64,000 nucleotides of DNA, from NCBI GenBank assembly GCA_031771865.1, contig JASISA010000001.1, positions 372,001-436,000 of the forward strand, in the 5' to 3' direction. The first letter of the stretch is position 1. The number at the start of each line of letters is the position of its first letter. Shown piece by piece: positions 1-10,664 of this stretch. Position numbers and translations under genes: made by a program. The notes under the pieces are model-generated. The model was not told where the DNA came from. It searched no databases and was given only the letters and a program-made list of their open reading frames with translations. The stretch is from Nothophaeocryptopus gaeumannii. Its lineage: Eukaryota; Ascomycota; Dothideomycetes; Mycosphaerellales; Mycosphaerellaceae.

Positions 1-173
1 TCTTCGTCCTCGAACAGCGCAAGATGGAATCCCTTATACCCTTGACCCTTCATCTCCCGCGGGATGGTCCACTTACCATTCCATCGTAACAAATAGAAAA
101 GCTCTACCAGCGATTGACCACTGATCTGGCGGGATATTCTTGCGCACTGCGCCAATAACACTGCAGTCTGCAT
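1..173 (-). CDS. Possible 5' part of a gene running off the left edge
   Basis: On the minus strand an open frame runs from an ATG at 173 to the window edge without a stop. It encodes about 57 residues with a natural-looking composition (…SLVELFYLLRWNGKW… followed by IPREMKGQGYKGFHLALFED). I do not recognise the family. A perfect GTAAGT sits inside the frame near 78-73, so part of the stretch could be an intron and the true frame could differ. It points away from the IPP-2 gene to its right. Confidence is low because only a fragment is visible and no conserved motif is seen. Confidence 0.3.
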   Translation of the reverse strand, partial: MQTAVLLAQCARISRQISGQSLVELFYLLRWNGKWTIPREMKGQGYKGFHLALFEDE

Positions 174-1087
174 GCAGCACCTGCTGCTGCCTCTCTTGCT
201 GATGCCGGAGCTGCGGGAGGATATGTACTTTGTCTGTACGTCGGCGAATACCCCACCTCTTCTTCCACTTCCACTTCCATCCCAGCGAGCACGACTGCTC
301 ACTCATCAACTACAATCAAGACCACCATCTTTCGAGCATCAACACCACAACCTGTGCAAAGTTTGACTGGAAGCGCAGCAAGTAGATGAAATGTAGTCCG
401 GTGGAAGTGGTCCATGCTTTTGCTAGCGCCGTCTCGAATCGCGACCTTTCGTCAAGCCAAGACCTCGCGTACAAGGGGTCAGCGATTCTGCGACACCAGC
501 TGACAGCGCCGCGGTATCACCTTATCTCTGCAGATAAATTGCTCCGCACGGCTTTTGATTGTGGTAAGCATTTTCCCCGTTGGCTTGCGTCTTTATTCTC
601 GAATGAAAGCAGTCCGAATGCTGGCCGAGTTCACTTCAGTAGTGCTGGCCTACTCTGTCCACGTGAATTAGTTTGTACTACCGAGGCTCTGGTGCTCTGT
701 TCGTTTACCTGCATGTGAAGAGGCATGGATTGTAAATAGCTCACCTGTCTGCATTGCATGTAGAGGTCAGCTGCCGATGTGTGGATACCACTTGTACCTA
801 AGCCGCTAAACTCTGAATTGTTATCGGTTGGAAGACTGCTTTTCATTCAATCTGTTCGATTCAATTTGTGCGTTGCTCAGCCATAGCCGAGAGGTTCGTA
901 ATATCATACCATCCATACTCATCCATGCAGTGCCGTGGCCAACCCATAATGTACTCCTGTTGTGGAGCGGGCGGCAGTCCTATCCTCCGTGCCGCCAGTC
1001 CCGTGCTATTCTCCATGAACGCCCGAATATGCTGGTGATTGTAGGGACAGTGTGCCTCGCTAGTTGCTTTCTTGACCTTCATGTTTA
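174..1087. other. Intergenic, no supported gene
   Basis: Only short overlapping frames on both strands, none with recognisable domains or convincing splice structure. It should contain the 3' untranslated region of the IPP-2 gene and the 5' region of the edge gene. Confidence 0.5.
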
Positions 1088-2039
1088 TCACTTCTCGTCG
1101 TCGTCTTCAAGCGCGTCAAGATCCTCAGAGTGACTGTAGCATGTCAGCATTGGTCCATCGTACACAAAGGCGATACCAACCCAAGAAGACTCTTGATGTT
1201 CTTCATTTCATAGTGCTTCTTGCGCATCTCTTCAAACTTTTTGTGCTTCTCGCGCTCTTCACGGGTCATGTCTTCTTCGTTCTGTTCGCCATGCGACGCA
1301 CCGTCCTGCTCCATCTGGTCCGGATCGACGTGCACGCGACGCTCTCCGTCACTCTCGCGGCGTGCCCTAGGCTCCATCTCCGGCTCGCCAAGGTCAAGGC
1401 CTGGAATATCGCTTGTCTGACGGGCATTGGGCTTAGCCTTGCTCATTTCAAGCTCATCCACGGCCAACTCTTCCGCGTTAATGTTCTCAATTTCCTCTTC
1501 GTCCTCAGCGGGGTCGTAGCCTTTGGCGAATGGTGTCTTTGGCTCGTCGATCTTCATGCGACCGCCCATCTGCGACTCGTTGACGTAAAGGTTGGCCTCG
1601 TCCCACTTCAGCCTCACTTCGTTGTCTGGGTGCTCGCCCGCGGTTCCGTTCTCTCCAAGCTGGGAAGACTGCCGTCGACTGATGCTTCCTCGTGGGTTAC
1701 TGCTACTCCGTCGGTGCCCTCCCGCGTTCATCTCGGTATTCATTTGGGTGATCTCCTTTTCAGACATCTCGCGAGGGGGCATCCCAGGTCTGGAATCGGA
1801 CCGGCCATCGTGAACAGCGGACTCATGGTTGCCGAGATCGGGTCGCTGCTCGGAAGTGGGACTTATGCGTGCGTCTGGTGATGTCTGCTGATACGAGCCA
1901 GTATTCTTGAGGATACCTGTAACCGAATGTGTAAGCCAAGCCTCTTTGTTTACCCTCAGCCTTCGCGGTATGACTTACCCTTCGGCCTCTTAGGCACGGA
2001 AGAGGGCGAATGACTGGGCTGCGGAGACGTCTGGGCCAT
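1088..2039 (-). CDS. GLC8: Protein phosphatase 1 inhibitor-2 family (Glc8-like)
   Basis: Three exons at 2039-1979, 1916-1181 and 1133-1088 give 280 residues. Inhibitor-2/Glc8 proteins bind and modulate protein phosphatase 1 in nucleus and cytoplasm. All family landmarks are visible: the N-terminal KGILKN PP1-docking motif at residues 20-25, the central LKWDEANLYVNE…KIDEPKTPF block, and the C-terminal KKHYEMK segment followed by LLGHSEDL and an acidic tail. The first intron (62 nt) splits the Gly codon of KGILKN. The second (47 nt, GTTGGT donor) precedes a 15-codon exon; without it the frame would end in an unrelated tail. The middle is Ser/Arg-rich and acidic, as usual for this disordered family. 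Assignment is firm; the unusual GTTGGT donor is inferred from the restored motif. Confidence 0.9.
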
Positions 2040-3811
2040 GGTATCGATATCGTCGGCGTCGCCACGCGGTGCGGTGGTGAGGTGCTGAGTCAAGGAAAGA
2101 AGTGGGACTTATGGAGGTTGTTGGCAGAGCAATCGCTGCACGTTCACAGCTGTTTGAGATGTAACTTCACGCGTGATGCAGGTACCATCCGGCGCCCCGC
2201 CTTGCTGCTCCGAACAATCGCTCTGGCTGACGGTGTGCGGTGGTGGTGGTGGTGGTGGTGGTGTCTGTGGTGGTATCTGTGGTGGTGGGAAGGAGCGTGG
2301 CGTAATCTCGAGCGGCAGACTTGCGTTTCTTCTGATGTATGAGACTGCGAATACAAGCTTGCCCGAGCCGGAGGGGTCTAGTCCGGAGCATGTAGGCACG
2401 GTAGGCTGCACACTTGTCTTAAGTTGCGCCACGGTGGCTCCACCTCCGCATGCAAGTCGCCAAGAGCAAGCACCGTGCTTGCCTGAAACGACGGCGGTCC
2501 GCAACTCAGTTCTGCCCGCGTGATCGTCCCTTCTGCAGTTCACAACAACATCCGAGAATCGACTTAGGTCTTTCCGCAGCATAACCCGCCCGAAAGATGA
2601 CGAGTTAGCTGTGCAGCACCAATAACAATGGTAATGACACCGCACCGCTCCTTGCTGCTGGACGACACGTCCAACAGCGTCGGGCATCAGCGCTGTCCCC
2701 ATCAGCGGACTGTGGTTTATTCCTGATGATCCTCCGAACCAATCGGCCAGACGTTCGACGATGCTGTCTCTTCCAAACAGCCGCATGCAGCGCCATCAGA
2801 CGGTACGCCAATGCCGGCAGCATCCACCGCGGCGGTAATGTGGACAAGGCCAATGCCGTGACATGGCATGAACGACGGCGTCCAACGCTCAGACCAACTC
2901 GTGTGTTGGCAGTGAGGAAGCATCGGGACATGGTCTTCGTGAAATTTCTATCAGGGTGTCATTGGAACCAGCGCACTCGATCCTGGCCTCTTCAACTTCT
3001 TCTCGACATGACCAGAAAATAATTGAGCGCGCTTTCCGCTCGGCAATACTCACCCTGATCGATGTTCTCCATGCTCGGGTCTTGTGGTCTTCAGCTTCGA
3101 GATCAACATGCCTGCTCTGATTCCGCCTGCTTGCATGAGCAGCTCACGTCAAAGACGAGCGCTGAGTTTCTTCAATATTATCGAAAGCAATGCCGCAAAA
3201 ACAGGGGTAGCTTCATCCATACACCTTGCAAGATCGCGTGCTTTCCCTTCCTGGAAGCTACCACACTCCGGTGATGATGGCCCATTCATTGATTGATGAC
3301 GATTACAGTCGGTGGAATGAGAGCGGTGAGAATACTTCAGAACGGTATGAACAGGCGCGCAGTACGCTCTTCACCGGTCCCGTGGAGATTCCCTGGTTCC
3401 TGGATGCATTGCAACTACCAATCCTGGAGCTGTCTGTCGGATGTCAGATCTTGCAGAACGGAGTTGTCACTTTCGGCTAGTACAAGATGTACCTGGCTCC
3501 AGATATTCGTGGAACAATTAGGTTCCCTGGCCGAGCCTACGAGGCGCTCACCGGAGCATTTTCGTTATGGCAATCTGCGGCTTGTGAAGGAAGACCACGA
3601 CTGGCAACGCACCTGCCAATGTCTACACTGTGTCTCCCAAACATCGCGAACTTTGTACGGCACACGCACAGCTTGGATTTGCAAGACCTCGAATGGCTGG
3701 TTCTGCCTGCGTAACTTCAGTAAGGTGAGCAGTGCCATGAAAATGCACACTTCACTACCTGGACGCTTGTAGCAACGGCTATTTGTAAAAAAAGAAAAGA
3801 AACAGAAAAAA
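2040..3811. other. Intergenic, no supported gene
   Basis: A 1.77 kb stretch with several 60-225 codon open frames on both strands, none carrying a recognisable domain. The longest minus-strand frame (2109-2786) owes its length partly to a GGT repeat read as histidine or proline codons. Plus-strand frames between about 3080 and 3770 look slightly protein-like but overlap in different frames and could not be joined convincingly. Confidence 0.45.
2239..2262. repeat. (GGT)8 trinucleotide microsatellite
   Basis: Eight uninterrupted GGT units, followed by imperfect GTGGTGG-rich sequence to about 2290. It lies roughly 200 bp upstream of the IPP-2 start. Confidence 0.9.
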
Positions 3812-5018
3812 TCAAGGCAGGGACGAAGTATTTCTGGATAATTTTCTCAGCTGCGACATCATCGTGTCATTCAGCTCGAAACGACCATTCAAGAGCGAGC
3901 CTAACAAGTACGACATCGTTCGACCCTCCTTGTTCAGACTGGCGATCGTATCCCACCTTAGTTCCTTAAAGGTACGGAGTATCCCGACATCATCCTTAGG
4001 TTCATCACTACCCAACGCAAGCCATCTTTTGTTGATTGGCCAGAAAGGCGGAGCTGAGGTGCGGACACCTTTGCCAGCATCTGCTGCGCCAAAGCTCGCT
4101 CCGGACTTGTGCAAGAACCGAATCATCCCGTCATTTCGAGCCCCTATCGCTAAACGCATTGGTGTTACGCCGTGTACATGTTGGCCCTTGATCTCACTGT
4201 TCGCATTACATATCGCTGTAACGCTCAGCCCGTGCTTGACGAAGAGCTTAGCGATTGCTATACCTCCAAATACAGCTGCGATATGAAGCGCAGCGCCACC
4301 GACTGGACGTCCTCCTGCCAGGATGGAATATACACCCTGTTCGTCACCTGCAACCAATGCTGTTCGCATTTCAGCCGACATGAGTGGTCCGGACGTGGGT
4401 TTCAATTGAAGAGCTCGCATCCACTCCTCCCGTTCCAAAACGTGGTAACCATCGTCGTAGCGACTTTGCTATGCAGTCTTGGCATCAGCTCTCGAAGCGA
4501 TCAGGGCTTTCGACAAGTTCTCGGCCTTCTTTTGTTCGGCCTCTACTCTTTCGGTGAACTGGATCAACAAGTCGGCATACTTTTCTTCTAGACGATCCCT
4601 CGCTCCTTGCTTTCTCCGGAGATCATCTTGCAACTTGGCGATCCGTGTTTCGTTCTGCTGGACGATCGCATTGCACTGTTTCTGGATTTGCTGCAAGTCC
4701 AGCTCGTCTTGCGGTTCAACGTCCCCGAGTATTTCAATGCATGTTGAGAGGTCTTCGACGACATCATACTTTCGAGAGTCTTCGAACTTATTCCTCTAGT
4801 GCCTTAGGAGCTCGTTGCATTGCTGGATGTTGGCTTCTAAAAACTTGTTTGCCTGCACATCGAAGCTCAAATGCTTCGTTTAGATCATGCAACGCAAGAT
4901 TAGGGCAGTCAGTAGAGATGCCTTCGGAAGACGAGAATGAAGAACAATGGCTTACAGTCGGGGTTGTGAGTGGAGTAGAATCGAGGTCAACGTCTCGGAC
5001 GAAGCTCGATTCGCCCAT
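3812..5018 (-). pseudogene. Coiled-coil/ankyrin gene with two in-frame TAG codons
   Basis: An ATG at 5018 opens a short exon that ends at a GTAAGC donor (4955). The next exon, from 4852 (GTGCAG acceptor), keeps one frame to 3812 except for TAG codons at 4796-4798 and 4469-4471. The conceptual product has a Glu/Gln/Lys-rich coiled coil of about 100 residues, then an ankyrin region (AALHIAA…IAKLFVKHG, HGVTPMRLAIGARN). The last 200 residues align clearly with the C-terminus of the intact neighbour at 5602-7242, so the two are diverged tandem paralogues. Both stops fit CAG-to-TAG changes. Alternative splicing could remove them: acceptor CACTAG for the first, a weak phase-0 GTAGAG donor at 4546 for the second. 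It is either a recently broken copy or a gene with non-consensus introns. No function is assigned. Confidence 0.6.
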
Positions 5019-5601
5019 GCATATCTATAACGCTTGCCGTGGTGGTACCCGTCGCCCCGTTGGCGGCTTCAGGAGACCCTGACGACCACGGTGGGTTGGA
5101 ATCAAAAAGGCCGCAAACTGTCAAGCAAAATTGGCCACGCCCACTCGCAGCCAGGCTTCAACATACGCCCTGCAGTCCTGAGTGTACTACACGCCAAGTT
5201 GTCGAATAAGGTGGCGAAGTCAGAGGCCGACGTCGTCCAAGTAACGCACCAAAAGACACGACAGGCTCCCCCATGGCTTCCTCGACGCAGACGACATCCG
5301 GCACATCTTCTAACATGATTGGCGTGGCTCACTCATGTGGATCGCTGGATTACAAGGGTATGTCTGTGTCACCGTGAAGACGGAAGCAGTTTTCGAGATA
5401 TGAACAACGTTCATTGCGCTGTTGCACGGAGTGATCAGTTGAAGCTAAACGCCGAACGAGAAATCGAAACGCTGGAACGCTGGAACGCTGCAATCGCCAC
5501 CCAAGAGTCCCAGCAACGTGGACTGTGCTGTCCACTGCGCCTGGCCTTCGCACAAGCACTCAGCACTAGCACCAGTCCGTCGCTAGACTGGCACACGTAT
5601 C
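5019..5601. other. Intergenic between two ankyrin paralogues
   Basis: It separates the end of the intact ankyrin gene from the start of the broken copy; both read leftward. No motif or gene is seen. A short direct repeat of GGAACGCT lies near 5470-5490. Confidence 0.4.
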
Positions 5602-7242
5602 TCATCCTCGCAAGAAGTCCAACACTGCATGCTGCAACAAGGGCCGATTCCGAAGCCTGTCCCTCGCCAGATCCGCCATCGTCTGGCCGGACTTGCTCAG
5701 GGGATCACCTCTCTTCCATCCATACCGCGTCAAAACCTGCAATGTTTTCAACACCCTCCTCGGCTCATCATTCCCCGGCAACTCCAAGAATCTTGGAACT
5801 AGCAACCACAGCGGAGGCGCGGAACCGTCATGTGCATCAAATCCTTTCGGAGGGCGCTCAAACGAAGCACCCAAGCCACGGAGGTACTCGATCATCGCTG
5901 TGTGCTGAGCTCCGCAAGCGAGATGCATCGGTGTCACGCAGTGAGTCTTTTTGCCAGCTTTGAAGCTGTCGGCTGTACATTGGCTATGGACGCTTGCACC
6001 GGCTTTGATGAGGAGGTTGACGATTTCGAGCTCGTTGAAGAGCGCGGCTAAGTGGAGGGCTGGGACAGCTGCTGATTTCGTTGCGAGTAGTTCTTTCACG
6101 CGTTTTGCATTGCCTTTTACGATTGCTTCCTTTAACTCCCAGGATAGCGATTCGCCGGCGTTCGATGTGAGGTTGAGCTGGGCCATGAGTCTCTCGCGGG
6201 ACTTGAGCGTCGAAGCGTCTATCGTCTTCGCTGGTGGTAGGCTGTCCTGCTTCGGCTTTTGAGGCTTCAAGGGAGCCTTGAGGGGATCCTTTCTCGACAT
6301 CCGCCAAATCGGGAGCACTTGCGTTGCCGGATACTCAGGCACGAAAGCGTCGATTCTGCCTGCCTTGTTCTGGCCTAGCGGAGCCAACTCCGCATATGCC
6401 TCTATCAAGGCAGTCCGATCACTTCTAGGGAGGCCTTCTCGGAGAGCTTCGGCCCTGCTCTTCGCCTTCATGAGCTCATATGTCTTTGCGCCCAGTGCGA
6501 GCGACTGGTGACGTTGATTGTCTCCTGGAATCAATCGATTCCTGACGCTGTCGGCTCTCGAGCACATGTCTAGGGCTTCTTCGAGCCTGTCAAGGCCGAT
6601 GTAGACCTGTGCCAGAAGATGCTGCGCATGTGCCATGAAGAGCTCTTCCTCGTCGTTGCTTGGAGTCCTTGATCTGACTAGTCCTTGCAGGGAGACCTTC
6701 GCCTTCTCGATATCGTCGTCGTATGCGAAGCTGATTGCTAATTGATAGTGCAATTTCGGTCTATCGTAGAGGCGACGGCGATCCTGGCGGAGTTTGTCGA
6801 TGCCTGCTTTGGCTTCGAGAAGCTCGGATCGCGCTCGTCTAAAATCAGATTGTCGAAACGCTTGATCGGCTTTCCGTAGTAATATGGCAATGGACTCCTC
6901 GTCGAGATCGCCTGGTTCGCTGGCCGCTTTCTTTGCGGCGGCCTTGCCTTCCTCGAAGCCTTTCTGGCAACCTGGTCGGATCATTGCTGATGTTGTTTCT
7001 ACTTCCTTCTTCAAATTCTTGATTGTCAATCCGTGTTCGCGAAATGTTTTCTGCTGATTCGACAGCACTCTTTGCAAGTCTTTGTGTTGTTGCTTAAGTG
7101 CTTCGAGGTTCCTGATCGCGTCTTCGACATCCTTCATCCGCCAGTAGAGATCCTTTTCGCGAAAGAATTCGAAGTTTTCGAAAAGGTTTTGACGACATGC
7201 TGCGACATTGTCGTCGAATGTTGGTGGAGATTGCATGTCCAT
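5602..7242 (-). CDS. Coiled-coil, TPR-like and ankyrin repeat protein
   Basis: A single open frame of 546 residues with no introns needed. Residues about 35-85 form a Lys/Glu/Gln-rich coiled coil. Residues about 115-265 look like TPR-type helical pairs (KADQAFRQSDFRRARSELLEAK, then LAQVYIGLDRLEEALDMC). Residues about 365-465 hold ankyrin repeats (ALHLAALFNELEIVNLLIKAGA, then CVTPMHLACGAQHTAMIEYL). The C-terminal 100 residues are a conserved extension shared with the broken paralogue at 3812-5018. No signal peptide or membrane segment is seen. Such architectures are protein-interaction scaffolds; the partner and role are unknown. The start ATG at 7242 is the first in the open frame. Confidence 0.8.
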   Translation of the reverse strand: MDMQSPPTFDDNVAACRQNLFENFEFFREKDLYWRMKDVEDAIRNLEALKQQHKDLQRVLSNQQKTFREHGLTIKNLKKEVETTSAMIRPGCQKGFEEGKAAAKKAASEPGDLDEESIAILLRKADQAFRQSDFRRARSELLEAKAGIDKLRQDRRRLYDRPKLHYQLAISFAYDDDIEKAKVSLQGLVRSRTPSNDEEELFMAHAQHLLAQVYIGLDRLEEALDMCSRADSVRNRLIPGDNQRHQSLALGAKTYELMKAKSRAEALREGLPRSDRTALIEAYAELAPLGQNKAGRIDAFVPEYPATQVLPIWRMSRKDPLKAPLKPQKPKQDSLPPAKTIDASTLKSRERLMAQLNLTSNAGESLSWELKEAIVKGNAKRVKELLATKSAAVPALHLAALFNELEIVNLLIKAGASVHSQCTADSFKAGKKTHCVTPMHLACGAQHTAMIEYLRGLGASFERPPKGFDAHDGSAPPLWLLVPRFLELPGNDEPRRVLKTLQVLTRYGWKRGDPLSKSGQTMADLARDRLRNRPLLQHAVLDFLRG

Positions 7243-7526
7243 TCGGGTATGCTTTGATCAATGGTCAATCGTATCAATGGAGATCTTCTTCGAAGATATG
7301 AAACACGATGAGAGAAGAGCGCTTCTTATACAAACCCTACCTTTCAGAAGGAATAGATCATTCAAGGCTACTCCGCCAACTGTTGCCTGAACGGCGGCCT
7401 CAGTAGGGTAATCACCGTCCTCTGGTTGTGGCCTCAAATCGTGAAGTCAGTACGCCCATCCTGAGCCAAGCCGCCAGGTGTGACAGCTGAGCCCCACTTT
7501 GGTGCATACAACCATTCACCTCAGGC

Positions 7527-8200
7527 TCAGCTTGCGGTGGCGAAGTCGCGAGGCCGCGTTGTTGCCTTGGAGGGAGAAAGGGTATAAGTGAAGGGGCGCC
7601 GCCTTCGCCCTTCGAGGTATTTCATTGCACTGCCTTGGTGTTCTGCGACATGTTGGTTCTTCCAGGCTTCGTGTGGGCTACCGGTGAAGAGTGAACCTGT
7701 TGCCTTCGAACCGGACTGATGTTTGAATTGACGAGCTGCTAGCCCGGGTTTAGGAAGGAATTCAATGAGACGTTCCCTGGTCATGAACACCTGGTCAAGA
7801 CTGATCCCAACGGGTTCTGTACTCGATGTTGACAACTTCAAGTTTCGTGCCCAAAACATGTCTCACCTCTGGCACAATCGTCACCAATTGACCAATCCCA
7901 TGCCAGACTGTACGGCGTAGGATGTCGAAGCTTTCTCGGTCGTGCTCTTCAATGTAATATGTGTTGCAATCTCAGAGAAGGCAGATGTGTTGGAAGGCAG
8001 AATAGAGCGGGAGAATCGTTCCTGCCAAGACAGAGAGCCTCGCATCGGGCCGAAAACGGTTGCCGTGACAAAATCAGACTTCAAAACACCAAAACGACCA
8101 GATTGTTTCACGACGCGGACTTCGAGGCCGCTGTCGTGTCGCAGAGATGTCCATGAAGAGAGTAGACTGCATCTTCATCAAGCTCGTCTTCAACCTTGAG
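7527..8200 (-). pseudogene. Frameshifted coding relic, family unknown
   Basis: Three minus-strand frames take turns looking like real protein. The first, near 8200-8110, reads KVEDELDEDAVYSLHGHLCD. The second, about 8130-7970, includes VKQSGRFGVLKSDFVTATVF. The third, about 7971-7800, includes LRRTVWHGIGQLVTIVPEV. From about 7810 to 7527 the second frame resumes (RERLIEFLPKPGLAARQF). The switches occur where no GT…AG intron of normal size fits, so at least two frameshifts are implied. A TATA-like TTTAAATAAA lies just upstream. No family is recognised. A multi-intron gene with unusual sites cannot be excluded. Confidence 0.3.
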
Positions 8201-8202
8201 CT

Positions 8203-8212
8203 TTTATTTAAA
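8203..8212 (-). promoter_or_regulatory. TATA-like element upstream of the relic
   Basis: Minus-strand TTTAAATAAA about 25-35 bp upstream of the first coding-like sequence. It is AT-rich in an otherwise balanced region. Function is inferred from position only. Confidence 0.3.
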
Positions 8213-8468
8213 GCCTGGCTTCGGAACCAGACACCTCTTCACAGCTTCGGCAGGCTCGTTGAATCCCCTGTCAGGCACGAGGCTGTGGTAATCAAGCCTT
8301 GAACGCCGCGCAAGCTGAGCACGAATCCTCGTCCGCCAGACTCACCACGCGCTGTACCTGTCTCAAGTTGTTTTCGTACATGTATCAGACATAACAGAGC
8401 AGCAGTATCCTCCTTCTCCCCGATCGCCCTCCTCCCTCAACAACGACGGAGAGTACAGAACATCGGCC

Positions 8469-9455
8469 ATGCGAGTCCCACAGTCGAAGCTCCAGCGGAT
8501 CAAGGCTGGTGTGCACTGCGGTCAGGTGGTGCTCACATTCGTCGCCGGCGTCTTGACACTGGTGGTCATGACAAAGTCAGGATCATTTGGCGGCCAGACA
8601 GGCTTCTACTTCGCTCTGGTATGGCCATCATATCATAGTAGTACGAAACAAGGCTGACGAGAGATGTAGTGCTTCTTCACGATACCCGCAGTCATATACC
8701 AAGTCATGGTGCCCATGTGGTCCCGAGCCTGGCGACTGAACAACGTCTATGCCTATGCCGCCATCGATTTCCTCTTTGCCCTCCTTTGGTTCGCCGCCTC
8801 GATCGCCGTAGCTGTGTGGAATGCGAATGGGATTGCCAAGGGCAAGACGACCGACGATAATGACTCGAGCTCTACGTCCACAACGAAGCGAGCGGATAGC
8901 ACGCTCAAGAAAGACGGCACATGCGACTCATTCGGCTATGGCAGTGCGACGAAGTGCTCTGTGAGCAAAGCAACAGTCGGCTTCGGCATCATCATCTTCC
9001 TTCTCTTCGCTGTCACAGCGTACATCTCCATTCAAGCGATACGACAGTACCGACAGACTGGCGCACTCCCGAACAACGCCTTTTCAAAGAAGCAGTCAGG
9101 CGGCGCACTAGAGAACGCAGACGAAGGGAAGGATGTGTGGTCCACCAACACTAATGATATCAACAATCCCGATGACAGGCTAGCATATGGCCAACCCATG
9201 GAAGAGGATCGGGAAGGCTTGATGGGACAGCACAGACGTTCAGACTCCGATTCACATTCCCAAATGGATGCACACGGCATGGCGCATCCAGGAAGACGAC
9301 CAAGCTACGATGACACAACACATCAGACAGCCAACACACCACCTGCGATCTACGCAGATGACTTCGCGCCCAGCGCGCTGAGTCCGCCTGGATACGTGAC
9401 GAGTCCTGGTGGAAGGGTGCAGTTTCCTGAAGCAAACTACAACGCATTGCGGTAG
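8469..9455 (+). CDS. MARVEL-domain membrane protein
   Basis: Exons 8469-8618 and 8670-9455 give 311 residues; the 51-nt intron has GTATGG and TAG ends in phase 0. Four membrane segments are visible. The first is near residues 18-36 (VVLTFVAGVLTLVVM) and the second spans the exon junction (GFYFALCFFTIPAVIYQVMV). The third follows NNVYAYAAIDFLFALLWFAA and the fourth is GFGIIIFLLFAVTAYISI. Between segments 3 and 4 lies a short polar loop with two cysteines. The C-terminal 120 residues are hydrophilic and probably cytosolic. This four-helix layout with FLFALLWFAA is typical of fungal MARVEL proteins of the plasma membrane or vesicles. Specific function is unknown. Confidence 0.85.
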
Positions 9456-9728
9456 TCGTAGCTTGGTAGATTTGTAGGTCGAGTTTGCTGTATCCATACA
9501 TATGGTACACTCCCGGAGCCGAGGTAACATTGAATGCATCGAGGAAGGTAAGCAAGCAGCAACCGAGTCGAGTGCCGGCAGTTAAAGCGTGGTTCTTGCC
9601 CTAGATGTGTTCTGGGAAGTGTGCCAGGCCCAACTCTCTGGAAACTCGCACGCTTTCCCGGACTTTGCCAATACGTTCGACCTCTTGTACCTTCTCTGCT
9701 GGTCAGCGTTACCACATCCCTTCGAAGC

Positions 9729-10481
9729 ATGGCATCCACTCACGAGGTATCGCTCATGCACATTCCTACAAAGTCGAGGATACCTCGCTTCCTTTCGTTA
9801 CCACTGGAAATTCGCCTCCACATCTACGAACTTGCCGCCGGCTACCATCTTGGACAAGATCTCGTCAAGACCAACAATGGCCGTCTTCAATATCGACTCT
9901 CATGGCCGTCGAGCGCCAACGACTATCGTTCCGATCATCAATCGCAAGTCGACAACCTAGGACTAGTCTCCCGACAATGGCGAATCGAATTGATGCCGAT
10001 CATCATGCGCGGCTTCATCGTCAAATTCCCGGCTTGGACTCCTGAGTTCAAGCAGCAATGCGCCTACTGGATATCGGATGTCAGCGAAATGTTTTGTACG
10101 AGCATGGATTGGATATGGCTTGAAGGGCTATATTGGAGGTATTCGATTCATTTGCACACGAAGAAGACGTATACCACGGATACGGTGTGGGAGGACTACA
10201 GAGCCAGGGAGGTTGATGTGCACCAACATGAAAAAAGCGAGACTTTTGAGCGGAGTAGATTCAGTCTCAGAGTCGACTGTGCGGGACATGTGAAGGATAG
10301 GGCGATGGCGTCTGCGGCGAGGATGGTGAAACTGATTGAGAGGCTTCTGGCAGAGAGTCCGGCTCTGGATAGGCTGGGAAGGAAGCAGATCAGGACTCTA
10401 CTTGAGGGTGCAGCTTTGACTGGAAGCGAGCAGATGAGGGAGGCGGATAGCTGGTTGCCTATTGTTATGTCTTTGAGATAG
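9729..10481 (+). CDS. F-box-like fungal protein
   Basis: A single exon of 250 residues from the ATG at 9729. The open frame extends 36 codons upstream, but that part is low quality and the chosen start lies just before the conserved block. Residues about 18-35 read FLSLPLEIRLHIYEL, the hallmark of the large family of fungal F-box-like proteins. A 'GLVSRQWRIELMPII' element follows, as in relatives. The rest is a mixed helical region without a named domain. Members are presumed substrate receptors of SCF-type ligases, but few have been tested. No introns are evident. Confidence 0.7.
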   Translation: MASTHEVSLMHIPTKSRIPRFLSLPLEIRLHIYELAAGYHLGQDLVKTNNGRLQYRLSWPSSANDYRSDHQSQVDNLGLVSRQWRIELMPIIMRGFIVKFPAWTPEFKQQCAYWISDVSEMFCTSMDWIWLEGLYWRYSIHLHTKKTYTTDTVWEDYRAREVDVHQHEKSETFERSRFSLRVDCAGHVKDRAMASAARMVKLIERLLAESPALDRLGRKQIRTLLEGAALTGSEQMREADSWLPIVMSLR

Positions 10482-10664
10482 ATTGTCTGCCAATGTCTCT
10501 TCTATGGAAAGACCGTTCATCACATGTTCGATGCCGGTTTTCTCGGCGAAAGCTCGGCGGCACGGAAACCTCGAATGAGGCCACTGCGACCACCGCTCAA
10601 CCAAAATCTTTAAATATCATCAACGTCATTCGTTCACAAAACATAGACATAGACGAATGTGACA

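Noticed and set aside
1072..1881. Plus-strand 269-codon open frame over the IPP-2 gene
   Set aside because: It is antisense to a gene with all inhibitor-2 motifs and a consistent intron pattern, and its translation has no domain.
2109..2786. Minus-strand 225-codon frame with a poly-Pro run
   Set aside because: The Pro run comes from the GGT microsatellite; no domain, and a parallel frame gives poly-His equally well.
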